DNA of 64,000 bases from JAJECS01 sp965243625 (GTDB lineage: Bacteria; Chloroflexota; UBA11872): assembly GCA_965243625.1 (NCBI GenBank), contig CBDEVI010000002.1:2790001-2854000 (forward strand), given 5' to 3'. Below the pieces are notes generated by a model that did not search any database, was not told the DNA's origin, and saw nothing but the letters and a program-made list of their open reading frames with translations. The translations under genes and the position numbers were made by a program. Shown here piece by piece: positions 35,131 through 42,428 of the stretch (position 1 is its first letter; every line of letters begins with the position of its first letter).

Positions 35131-35318
35131 CCGTTCGTGGTGAGCCTGTCGTCCGTTCGTGGTGAGCCTGTCGAACCACGCCCTTCGACTTCGCTCAGGG
35201 CGAACGGATCTGTCCGTCATTCCGGCGAAAGCCGGAATCCAGGTCCGATCTGGCACCAGCCCGCCCTACACCGGCGCCCTCGCCGGCCGGTAGGGGCCGG
35301 TTTCAAACCGGCCCGTCC
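35131..35318. repeat. Intergenic repeat cluster: R3 (partly duplicated), R1, R2
   Basis: R3 at 35131-35207 contains a tandem duplication of its left arm (CCGTTCGTGGTGAGCCTGTC occurs twice, at 35131 and 35153). R1 is at 35215-35242 (ATTCCGGC/GCCGGAAT) and R2 at 35290-35318 with inner arms GGCCGGTTT/AAACCGGCC. No gene in this 244-bp gap. Confidence 0.85.
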
Positions 35319-35321
35319 GAT

Positions 35322-35768
35322 CTACCCGCCCGGCTCCCCACTCGGAATCCGGTCATACCGCCGGATGTGCATACCTGTCGACCGTTTCATCCCGAAGCGC
35401 TCGTAGTAGGGCTGCACCTCCACATCGCACAGCGTGTCCACCATGTACAGGCCCTCGGTTTGGTCCAGCAGCCGCCGCATCAGCTCCGAACCGATGCCAC
35501 GGCCCTGGTACTCCGGCAGCACTTCCAGCAGCGAGATGTAGGCGCTCAGCACCCCATCGCTGATGGCGGTGACGAACCCGACCACCCGGTCGGACTCCTC
35601 GTCAATCGCCACCACGACGTGCGCGCTCCGGTGCAGGATTTCGAGATGCGCCTCCGGCGTCGGCTTCCGCAGCCAATCGACGAAGAAGCCCGCCGTCAGC
35701 TGACTCGCGTCCAGCCCCTTGGCGGTGTCGCGGTACTCGATCCCGTTCGACCCGTCAGGGCACGCCAT
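35322..35768 (-). CDS. GNAT-family N-acetyltransferase
   Basis: Acetyl-CoA-dependent acetyltransferase. Seen: AHVVVAIDEESDRVVGFVTAISDGVLSAYISLLEVLPEYQGRGIGSELM, containing the acetyl-CoA pyrophosphate loop Q-G-R-G-I-G, then VQPYYERFGMK, the motif-B tail. 148 residues from ATG 35768, which has GGGAGGT 6 bases upstream; the ATG two codons earlier abuts that site and is less likely. Substrate unknown. Confidence 0.88.
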   Translation of the reverse strand: MACPDGSNGIEYRDTAKGLDASQLTAGFFVDWLRKPTPEAHLEILHRSAHVVVAIDEESDRVVGFVTAISDGVLSAYISLLEVLPEYQGRGIGSELMRRLLDQTEGLYMVDTLCDVEVQPYYERFGMKRSTGMHIRRYDRIPSGEPGG

Positions 35769-35905
35769 ACGCATACCTCCCTCGCGGCGAGTGCGGGTAG
35801 TCCTGCTCGATCAGCATTTTCAGCCGCCGGACGCGCGGATCGCGCCGCGTGCCGTCATGGGCCGGATCGCGCGCCAGGTTTCGCTGCCCGTCGGGGACTC
35901 GCGGC
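35755..35905 (-). pseudogene. Possible C-terminal remnant of a decayed gene
   Basis: About 45 codons on the minus strand read PDGQRNLARDPAHDGTRRDP, then VRRLKMLIEQDYPHSPRGRY and a stop at 35755. The NLA-DPAH-VRRLK-LIE pattern resembles the tail of sulfatase-like proteins. The same frame upstream runs straight into R1/R5 repeat DNA, so the rest of the gene is missing. It could be chance; the composition is protein-like but short. Confidence 0.35.
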
Positions 35906-35929
35906 TGATTGCTGGGCGGCCGGGTCTTT

Positions 35930-36214
35930 TCGTCATTCCCACAAGGGGAAATCTGTGCGAAACCCTGCGCCCATTCCCGAATCCCCCTCATCCTAGCCTT
36001 CTCCCACCAGGGGAGAAGGGACCGGACGCGTGCCGCCGGGAGCACCGTCCACTCCTTGTCCATGAGGAGACGCTTACAGAATCCAGCCGCGCGTGGGGGT
36101 AACCGGGCGAATCCTAGCCGCCACCAGATGCAATGACGGGTGGATTCCCGCCTTCGCGGGAATGACGGAGGACTACGCAGAGGTCTCCACAGGGAGAGGG
36201 TTGGGGAGAGGGTG
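35930..36214. repeat. Intergenic repeat cluster: R1-like, R5, R1, R5
   Basis: The ~540-bp stretch before the enolase-superfamily gene holds a degenerate R1-like copy near 35931-35955, an R5 copy at 35982-36020, a full R1 with its extension (CAATGACGGG then TGGATTCCCGCC...) at 36131-36167, and another R5 near 36190-36214. The extended R1 form recurs at 42218-42255. No intact gene is seen. Confidence 0.75.
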
Positions 36215-36314
36215 ACCACCGCCGGCCGCACCGCGTTTCGGGCACGGCGGCCAAAACTCCGTGGCATCCGCCTATCATCAGTCCCATAGCGGCCCCGCAC
36301 GGAAGGCCAGCGCC

Positions 36315-37460
36315 ATGCGCATCACCGACGTCCGCACGATTCCGGTCTTCGCCGAGCACCGGAACATCAACTACCTGATCACCAAGGTCGAGACCGACCG
36401 CGGGATCTACGGCCTCGGTGAGTCCGCCATCACCGGCAAGGAGCGCGCGGTTGCGGGAGTCATCGAGCACTTCACTCCGCTGTTGATCGGCGAGGACCCC
36501 CGCCGCATCGACCACCTGTGGCAGCGCATGTTCCGCGGCAGCTTTTTCAAGGCCGGTCCGATCCTGGGCGCGGCGATCTCGGCCATCGACATCGCCCTTT
36601 GGGACATCAAGGGCAAGGTGCTGGGCGTTCCGGTGTGGGAGCTGCTGGGCGGCAAGTGCCGCGACGGCGTGGTCGCCTACCCGCACGTCACCGGTAAGAC
36701 CCTGGAGGCGCTGCTGGCCGACGCCGACCGTGCGCTGGCGCAGAGCTATCGCTTCGTGCGTTACGGGATGCCGGGCGTTGAGCCGCAGGGCGGGGTGCTG
36801 GAACCGCGGCGCGCCGTGCCGATCGCCATCGAGACCGCTAAGGCCATGCGCCAGCACGTCGGCCCGGACATCGAGATCTGCATCGACTTCCATACCCGGC
36901 TCGACCCGAACGAGGCCGTGCGGCTGTGCAAGGGCCTGGAGCCGCTGGACATCTTCTTCGCCGAGGACCCGGTGCGCTCGGAGCGGCCCGAGGCCTATGC
37001 CTACGTGCGCCGCCACACGCATGTGCCGATTGCGGGCGGCGAGGAGCTGGCCTCCAAGTGGGAGTTCCAGCCGCTCATCGAGGGCGACCTGATCGACTAC
37101 GTGCGGACCGACCTTTGCATCGTCGGCGGGTTCACCGAGGCGCGGAAGATTGCCGGTTGGGCCGAGTCGCATCATCAATACCTCGCGCCGCACAGCCCCA
37201 TGGGACCGATCTCGCTGGCGGCGTGCGTGCACCTGGATATCGCCAGCCCGCTGGTCGGCGTGCAGGAGCTGCCCGAGGTGCCCGGCGCGCTGGCGGATGT
37301 GTTCCCGCAGCAGATGACGTTCGAGGACGGCCATCTGATCGCGCCGACCGCGCCCGGCATCGGCGTGGACATCGACGAGGAAGCCGCGGCCAACCACCCG
37401 TTCCAGATGCGACCGGTCCACGAGCTCCGCCGCCACGACGGCTCGGTGACGAATTGGTAG
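36315..37460 (+). CDS. Enolase-superfamily (mandelate racemase/galactonate dehydratase-like) protein
   Basis: Abstracts the alpha-proton of a carboxylate, usually to dehydrate a sugar acid. 381 residues from ATG 36315. The capping domain (MRITDVRTIPVF...) is followed by the barrel: ISAIDIALWDIKGK, metal ligands in CIDFHTRLDP (Asp), FAEDPV (Glu) and GGEELAS (Glu), and the C-terminal catalytic His in APHSPMGPIS. The pattern is closest to D-galactonate dehydratase (DgoD), but the sugar is not proven. Such dehydratases are greatly expanded in SAR202 Chloroflexota. Monocistronic. Confidence 0.88.
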   Translation: MRITDVRTIPVFAEHRNINYLITKVETDRGIYGLGESAITGKERAVAGVIEHFTPLLIGEDPRRIDHLWQRMFRGSFFKAGPILGAAISAIDIALWDIKGKVLGVPVWELLGGKCRDGVVAYPHVTGKTLEALLADADRALAQSYRFVRYGMPGVEPQGGVLEPRRAVPIAIETAKAMRQHVGPDIEICIDFHTRLDPNEAVRLCKGLEPLDIFFAEDPVRSERPEAYAYVRRHTHVPIAGGEELASKWEFQPLIEGDLIDYVRTDLCIVGGFTEARKIAGWAESHHQYLAPHSPMGPISLAACVHLDIASPLVGVQELPEVPGALADVFPQQMTFEDGHLIAPTAPGIGVDIDEEAAANHPFQMRPVHELRRHDGSVTNW

Positions 37461-37473
37461 CGCGACCGGGAAT

Positions 37474-37726
37474 GTAGGGGCGCCCTGCGTCTCGACCACG
37501 GCCCGACTCCCTCTCCCACGGGGAGAGGCTTGGGGTGAGGGGTTCCGCGGTTACTCGAAAGGGCCTCCGGTGGCCCGCGCTGCGTGCAGCGTGGGATCGG
37601 CCGCGGGCGAATCTCCCATGCTGCGCGCAGCATGGGCCACGGGGCACCGGACCGTCGTTCCGGCGAACGCCCGAATCCAGGCCCTGTGTGAAACCGAGGT
37701 CCGGGCAGCCACGAGGGCTGCCCCTA
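37474..37726. repeat. Intergenic repeat cluster: R2, R5, R6 x2, R1, R2
   Basis: A half R2 at ~37474-37490, R5 at 37508-37541, two R6 palindromes at ~37572-37596 and 37614-37638 (CCCATGCTGCGCGCAGCATG), a weak R1 at 37654-37680 and an R2 right half at 37703-37726 (inner arms GGGCAGCC/GGCTGCCC). Six elements in 303 bp between convergent genes; no gene. Confidence 0.8.
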
Positions 37727-37763
37727 CACGGCCCCCGGACCCAGGGCACCGTGCGTCCGCTGC

Positions 37764-38390
37764 TCAGGCCGGGTCGCCGTCGCCCTCGCGTGCCTTCCGC
37801 TGCTTCGCGCGCTCGATCTGGCTGTGCACGTGGAGCACGCGCTGGGCGGCGGTGAGCTGAGTGGCGATGGCGAGAAACCACATGGCCCCGCTCAGCACGC
37901 CGAACGGCGTGAGCAGCGCGATGCCCAGCACGATCAGCCGCTCCGGCCGCTGGAAGAAGCCGACCTTGCATTCCACGCCCAGACCTTCGGCGCGGGCGCG
38001 CGTGTAGCTGATCAGCATGGAGCCGACCAGCGTCAGCAGGGCCAGCACCGTTTCCGCCCGCGCGCCGACGTCCACGAAATACCAGGTGAGCCCGGTGAAG
38101 ATCACGCCCTCGCCCCAGCGGTCCAGGCTGGAGTCCAGGAATGCCCCGAAGTCCGACCGCCGGTTGCTGACGCGGGCCACGGCGCCGTCGAACATGTCGA
38201 AGCCGGCGCTGAACAGCAGCATCACGCCGCCGGCGACCTGCCAGCCCAGCGCGATCACCACGGCCGTCGGAAACGACAGCACGAGACCGGTGATGGTCAG
38301 CACGTTGGGGTCGATGCCGGTGCGCGCCAGCGGCGCCACCACTCGCTCGGCCAGCCGGCGAGATCGGGCCTGCATGCGCTGGTTGATCAT
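37764..38390 (-). CDS. pgsA: CDP-alcohol phosphatidyltransferase (phosphatidylinositol-phosphate synthase-like)
   Basis: Membrane enzyme that joins CDP-diacylglycerol to a polyol phosphate. The family signature D-x2-D-G-x2-A-R-x8-G-x3-D-x3-D is seen as FDMFDGAVARVSNRR then SDFGAFLDSSLDR. The following SYTRARAEGLGVECKVG is typical of actinobacterial phosphatidylinositol-phosphate synthases. 208 residues with about six helices. Last gene of an operon with inositol-phosphate synthase, an acyltransferase and a PimA-like mannosyltransferase; its start overlaps the glycosyltransferase stop by 4 bp. Context makes inositol 1-phosphate the likely acceptor (inference). Confidence 0.87.
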   Translation of the reverse strand: MINQRMQARSRRLAERVVAPLARTGIDPNVLTITGLVLSFPTAVVIALGWQVAGGVMLLFSAGFDMFDGAVARVSNRRSDFGAFLDSSLDRWGEGVIFTGLTWYFVDVGARAETVLALLTLVGSMLISYTRARAEGLGVECKVGFFQRPERLIVLGIALLTPFGVLSGAMWFLAIATQLTAAQRVLHVHSQIERAKQRKAREGDGDPA

Positions 38391-39571
38391 CGGCGCGCCG
38401 CCGCCTTGGCCGCGCTGGGCGTGAAGGCCCAGTAGCGTCCGCCGATTTCGCGTTCGTTGAGCAACTCTTCGTAATAGTCCACCACGCGGGCCGCAATCTT
38501 GGGCCAGGCGAACGCCTGGGCGCGCTGCTCGCCGAAGGCGGACATTTGGGCGCGCTTGGTCTCGTTGCGCATCAGGCGCAGCAGCGTACGCGCCAGGGCC
38601 GCGTCATCCTTGGGCGGCACCAGCAGCGCGCCCTCGCCGTCCAGCAGCAGGGCGCGGTAGCCCGGAATGTCGCTGGCCACCACCGGCAGGCCGGCGGCCA
38701 TGGCCTCCAGCAGCACCACCCCCTGGCTCTCCCCGCCGAGCGCCGGCGAGCAGAACACGTGCGAGCTCTTGAGGTAGCGCTGCTTGTCCTCCTGGCTCAC
38801 GTAGCCGGTGAACACGACGTTGCGCAGGCCAAGCTGGTCGACTTGTCGCTGATAGATGCGCCGCTGGCGCGGCCGGTACGCCCCCACCAGCACCAGCCGG
38901 GTGCGGGGCTGCATCTGTTGGACCAGCTGCATCGCGCGCAGCAGCACCGAGAGCCCCTTGCGTTTGTCGAAGCGCCCCACGAACAGGATGTTGAAGCAGC
39001 CGTCGGCAAGCTGGGGCAGCGGCTCGACATCCTGACCGTAGAAGTCGACGTCGATGCCGTTGGGAATGATGCGGTACTCGCCGCGGTAGGAGCGATACAC
39101 CAGGTCCCGCGCCGCCTGCGACACGGCGATCTTGCCGTCCAGCTTGCGTTGCAGCCGCCGGATGAGCGGCCGCGTGGTGTGATAGACGATGGCCGACTTG
39201 CGCGCCGCGTGGAACGTGCCGACGTTCAGCGCCTGCGAGTAGCGCAGCACCGTGAGCGGCAAGGCCGGCACCAGCGGCTCCTGCAGGTGGACGACGTCGA
39301 ACTGGCGCTCGTCCAGGAAGCGGCGCACCCGCGGCAGCAGCGCCGGCGACAGCGTGAGCCGCGCCGTCGACTGGTTCACCGGCAGCGGCACGATGCGGCG
39401 CCCGACCCGGTAGAAGTTGGGGTTCTGCACCTCGGGCGTCTCCGCCGACGACGGCGCCATGATCGCCACCTCGTGCCCCAGCGCCCGGAACTCGCGGTCC
39501 AGCGCCATCACGTGCTCCGTCACCCCGCCCGGGTACGGGAAGTCGTAGGGCGAAACCTGAAGAATGCGCAC
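38387..39571 (-). CDS. GT4-family glycosyltransferase (PimA-like)
   Basis: GT-B retaining transferase. Start GTG 39571 gives (M)RILQVSPYDFPYPGGVTEHVMALDREF, matching the PimA/GT4 opening with its GGV donor loop. Later landmarks: FHAARKSAIVYH, IPNGIDVDFYG, NILFVGRFDKRKGLSVLL, and the donor-binding E-x7-E motif in GGESQGVVLLEAMAAGLPVVASDIPG. 394 residues, close to mycobacterial PimA (~378). The start shares one base with the acyltransferase stop. Context suggests it adds mannose to phosphatidylinositol at the inner membrane face; sugar specificity is inferred. Confidence 0.88.
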   Translation of the reverse strand: MRILQVSPYDFPYPGGVTEHVMALDREFRALGHEVAIMAPSSAETPEVQNPNFYRVGRRIVPLPVNQSTARLTLSPALLPRVRRFLDERQFDVVHLQEPLVPALPLTVLRYSQALNVGTFHAARKSAIVYHTTRPLIRRLQRKLDGKIAVSQAARDLVYRSYRGEYRIIPNGIDVDFYGQDVEPLPQLADGCFNILFVGRFDKRKGLSVLLRAMQLVQQMQPRTRLVLVGAYRPRQRRIYQRQVDQLGLRNVVFTGYVSQEDKQRYLKSSHVFCSPALGGESQGVVLLEAMAAGLPVVASDIPGYRALLLDGEGALLVPPKDDAALARTLLRLMRNETKRAQMSAFGEQRAQAFAWPKIAARVVDYYEELLNEREIGGRYWAFTPSAAKAAARR

Positions 39572-40431
39572 TAGTCGGCGGCCTCCCACATGGACCGGAA
39601 CATATACCACTGCTCCGGCGCCTTGCGGATCAGCGCCTCCAGGTCCCACATCACCTGCTGCATGCCCCGCTGCACGGCCTCGTTCCGCGGCATGCCGCGG
39701 TCCCAGAAGATCGGCGGCATCGCGTGTGCGGTGTAGGTGCCGTCGCCGTTGCGCGTCATGCCGCCCACCAGCAGCGGACTGTCGGCGCGCTGCGCCAGGG
39801 CGGCGGACCCCGGCGGTACCCACGCCTCGCGTCCGAAGAACTCCACCTGAACGCCTCGTCCCGGGGTGGGCCGGTCGGCCAGCAGGGCGACATACTCACC
39901 CCGGCGCAGCGCCCGCAAGATCTCCCGCGCGGCGTTCCCGAGTTGAATGCTCTGGAGGTCGAGCTTGGCGCGCACGTGGTCCAGCATGCCGGTCACGGCG
40001 CGGCTGCGCATGGTCTCCGCCACCACGTGCGTCGGATGGTCCAGCGAGACCAGCCCGCCGCACCACTCCCAGTTCCCGAAATGGGCCGTGATCATGATGC
40101 CGCCCTTGCGCTGCTCGTGGAGCGCCTTGAAGTGCTCAAAGCCCTCGATGCGCACCGTTCGCCGGATCAAGTCCGCTTTCGACAGCCGGAAGCCGCGCAG
40201 GAAGTCGATCACGTGCTCCACGAACGCCACCACCGACCGCCGGGCGAGGTTATGCACCCGCGGGTCGGACGGCGGCAGGTCCAGCACCACCGACATGTTG
40301 GCGATCGTGTTGCGGCGCACCCGCGGTACGAGCAGGAAGATCAGCGTGCCCAGTACGCGCGCGACCGCCGTCGAGATCGGTCGCGGCACCCAGCCGACCA
40401 GATGCGAGCCGAGCTCGAACAGGGCGATCAT
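39571..40431 (-). CDS. LpxL/HtrB-type acyltransferase (PatA-like)
   Basis: 286-residue lysophospholipid acyltransferase of the lipid A biosynthesis acyltransferase family. The catalytic HxxxxE motif is seen as TAHFGNWEW (His to Glu), followed by a RPTPGRGVQVEFFGR substrate loop. An N-terminal amphipathic/hydrophobic segment (VLGTLIFLLVPRVRR) would anchor it. No LPS genes are in the window, and in mycobacteria the homologous PatA acylates phosphatidylinositol mannosides next to pimA and pgsA. Exactly the same trio is found here, so a PIM-type role is favoured. Start abuts the Ino1 stop. Confidence 0.87.
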   Translation of the reverse strand: MIALFELGSHLVGWVPRPISTAVARVLGTLIFLLVPRVRRNTIANMSVVLDLPPSDPRVHNLARRSVVAFVEHVIDFLRGFRLSKADLIRRTVRIEGFEHFKALHEQRKGGIMITAHFGNWEWCGGLVSLDHPTHVVAETMRSRAVTGMLDHVRAKLDLQSIQLGNAAREILRALRRGEYVALLADRPTPGRGVQVEFFGREAWVPPGSAALAQRADSPLLVGGMTRNGDGTYTAHAMPPIFWDRGMPRNEAVQRGMQQVMWDLEALIRKAPEQWYMFRSMWEAAD

Positions 40432-41538
40432 CTACGCGGGATCGGCCGCCGATCCGGCCGCCGCCACCGTGGCCGACGCAATGAACTCCTCCATCATGTC
40501 GTGGGCTTCGGCATCGGTGTACTGAATCGGCGGCGACTTCATGAGGTACGCCGACGGGCCTTCCAGCGCCCCGGACACCCCACGCGTCATGGCGATCTTG
40601 CAGCAACGAACCGCGTCGATCACGATGCCCGCCGAGTTGGGCGAGTCCCAGACCTCGAGCTTCAGCTCCAGGTTGAGCGGCTGGCCGCCGAAGGACTCAC
40701 CCTCCAGGCGGATGAAGGCCCACTTGCGGTCGCCGAGCCATTGGACATAGTCGCTCGGGCCGATGTGGACGTTGCCCGGCCCGATGTCGTACTCCAGCTG
40801 ACTCGTCACGGCGTTGGTCTTGGACACCTTCTTCGATTCCAGCCGCTCGCGCTCCAGCATGTTCTTGAAGTCGGAGTTGCCGCCCACGTTCAGCTGATAG
40901 GTGCGCTCGAGGTTGACGCCGCGGTCCCGGAACAGCCGGGTCAGGACCCGGTGCACGATCGTGGCCCCGACCTGCGACTTGATGTCGTCGCCGATGATGG
41001 GCACCTGCGCCCGCTCGAAGCGTTGCTGCCAGTAGTCCTCGCGCGCGATGAACACCGGCATGCAGTTCACCATGGCGCAGCCCGCCTGCAGCACCTGCTC
41101 CACGTACCACTTGGTGGCTTCCTCGCTGCCCACCGGCAGGTAGTTGATCACCACGTCGGTGTGGGTGTCCTGCAGCAGCTCGACGATGTCGTCGGTGGAG
41201 CCGTCGGCCTTGACGACCGTGTCCGCCATGTAGCGGCCAATGCCGTCGTGGGTCATGCCGCGCGCCACCGGCACGTCCTGGTGCGAGACGTCGGAAAACT
41301 TCACGGTGTTGTTCGGCTCCGCGAAGATCGCCTCGCTCAGGTCGGTCCCGACCTTGTTGCGGTCAACGTCGATGGCCGCCGAAAACTCGATGTCGCCAAC
41401 GTGATACGGGCCGAGCACGGTGTGCATGAGCCCGGGGATGAACTCATCGGCCGGCGCGTCGCGATAGTGCGCGACCCCCTGCACCAGCGACGAGGCGCAG
41501 TTTCCGACGCCAATGATTCCGACGCGAACCGTGGACAT
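40432..41538 (-). CDS. ino1: Inositol-3-phosphate synthase (Ino1)
   Basis: Converts glucose 6-phosphate to 1L-myo-inositol 1-phosphate with NAD+. The opening VRVGIIGVGNCASSLVQG is the NAD-binding loop. Landmarks LMHTVLGPYHVGDIEFSAAID, DVVINYLPVGSEEATKWY and CAMVNCMPVFIA match the short bacterial (actinobacterial) Ino1 form. 368 residues, as in Mycobacterium (~367), far shorter than eukaryotic enzymes. It supplies the head group for the three lipid genes immediately downstream. 10 bp downstream of the ArsR-type regulator, so probably one transcript. Confidence 0.95.
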   Translation of the reverse strand: MSTVRVGIIGVGNCASSLVQGVAHYRDAPADEFIPGLMHTVLGPYHVGDIEFSAAIDVDRNKVGTDLSEAIFAEPNNTVKFSDVSHQDVPVARGMTHDGIGRYMADTVVKADGSTDDIVELLQDTHTDVVINYLPVGSEEATKWYVEQVLQAGCAMVNCMPVFIAREDYWQQRFERAQVPIIGDDIKSQVGATIVHRVLTRLFRDRGVNLERTYQLNVGGNSDFKNMLERERLESKKVSKTNAVTSQLEYDIGPGNVHIGPSDYVQWLGDRKWAFIRLEGESFGGQPLNLELKLEVWDSPNSAGIVIDAVRCCKIAMTRGVSGALEGPSAYLMKSPPIQYTDAEAHDMMEEFIASATVAAAGSAADPA

Positions 41539-41548
41539 GGTTCCTCCC

Positions 41549-41917
41549 TTACGAACGTGCGGCGCCCGAATCCGGGCGATCCGAGGTGTGTGCCTGTTGC
41601 ACGGTGACCAAATGCTCCAAATAGGTCGTCAGCTCTTGATGCAGGGCCTCCAGTTGCTCGGCGACCAGCGAGTACTTCACCAGGCGCCCCTCACGCCGCG
41701 CGCGCACCAGGCCGGCCTGGCGCAGGCGGCGCACGTGCCACGACACCAGCGGAGGGCTGTGGCCCACGACTTCGGACAGCTCGGCCACCCCCTGGTCGGG
41801 GTTTTCGGACAGCCGCTGCAGGATCCGCAGGCGGGTGCCCGACCCGAGCGCCCGGGCATACGAGCGCATGCCCAGGATGTCCCAGTCGTCCGGCGGAGTC
41901 GTTGGAGGCAAATACAT
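41549..41917 (-). CDS. ArsR-family transcriptional regulator
   Basis: 122-residue winged-helix protein: YARALGSGTRLRILQRLSENP, then VAELSEVVGHSPPLVSWHVRRLRQAGLVRARREGRLVKYSL, the typical ArsR helix-turn-helix and wing. No metal-sensing cysteines are present, so it probably senses something other than thiophilic metals. It opens the inositol-lipid operon and lies directly next to an AT-rich perfect palindrome, so it likely autoregulates. No Shine-Dalgarno is visible before the ATG, which may mean a leaderless transcript. Confidence 0.9.
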   Translation of the reverse strand: MYLPPTTPPDDWDILGMRSYARALGSGTRLRILQRLSENPDQGVAELSEVVGHSPPLVSWHVRRLRQAGLVRARREGRLVKYSLVAEQLEALHQELTTYLEHLVTVQQAHTSDRPDSGAARS

Positions 41918-41935
41918 AAAGAAAAGTTTTTCTTT
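41918..41935 (-). promoter_or_regulatory. Perfect 8-bp inverted repeat, candidate ArsR operator
   Basis: AAAGAAAA-GT-TTTTCTTT: two perfect 8-bp arms around a 2-bp centre, directly adjoining the regulator's ATG. It is 17 of 18 A/T/G-poor bases in a strongly GC-rich chromosome and is not one of the dispersed repeat families. Its size and symmetry fit an ArsR dimer site. Confidence 0.65.
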
Positions 41936-42007
41936 CGGTAGACTCTAGCGCGGCGACGACCGGGCTGTCAATGCGTGCCGGAAGGCGGACGCGGCCGCCG
42001 TTGGCGA

Positions 42008-42394
42008 GTCATTCCGCTGCTCCTCCGGCATTCCGCGCTGCCCCTCCGACACTCCGCGCTCCCTTCCTGTCATTCCGAGCGAAGCGAGGAATCTCAGACG
42101 TTCGACCACGGCCGCGGAGATGACGCGTCGCCCCATCCGTCGTTCCCGCGGAGGCAGACCCTTGCATAGTCCAGCCGGGCTCGGGGAAAACCGGGCCCCT
42201 CCGGTCCGTCCCCAGGTTCAATGACGGGTGGATTCCCGCCTTCGCGGGAATGACGAAGGGTGAAATGAAGGTCTCTGGAGGTGGAAATTCAGCGGCCGTT
42301 GAATCTGTTCACCCACGACCATGAGCGATTCGCAAGGCGCGCTGCCATCCGTTCCGACACCTTCCCCCTTTCAGGGGGAAGGCTGGGATGGGGG
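42008..42394. repeat. Intergenic repeat cluster: R4 with upstream units, R1, R5
   Basis: In the 511-bp gap after the regulator, degenerate R4 units start at 42008, 42027 and 42048, and a full R4 (GTCATTCCGAGCGAAGCGAG) starts at 42069, with a 3' flank CAGACGTTCGACCACGGCC shared with 16866-16890. An extended R1 lies at 42218-42255 and an R5-like element (CTTCCCCCTTTC/GGGGGAAGG) at 42361-42394. No gene is seen. Confidence 0.8.
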
Positions 42395-42428
42395 TCAAGA
42401 CCCCGCCGGGCAGCTGGGCGCTCCGCCC

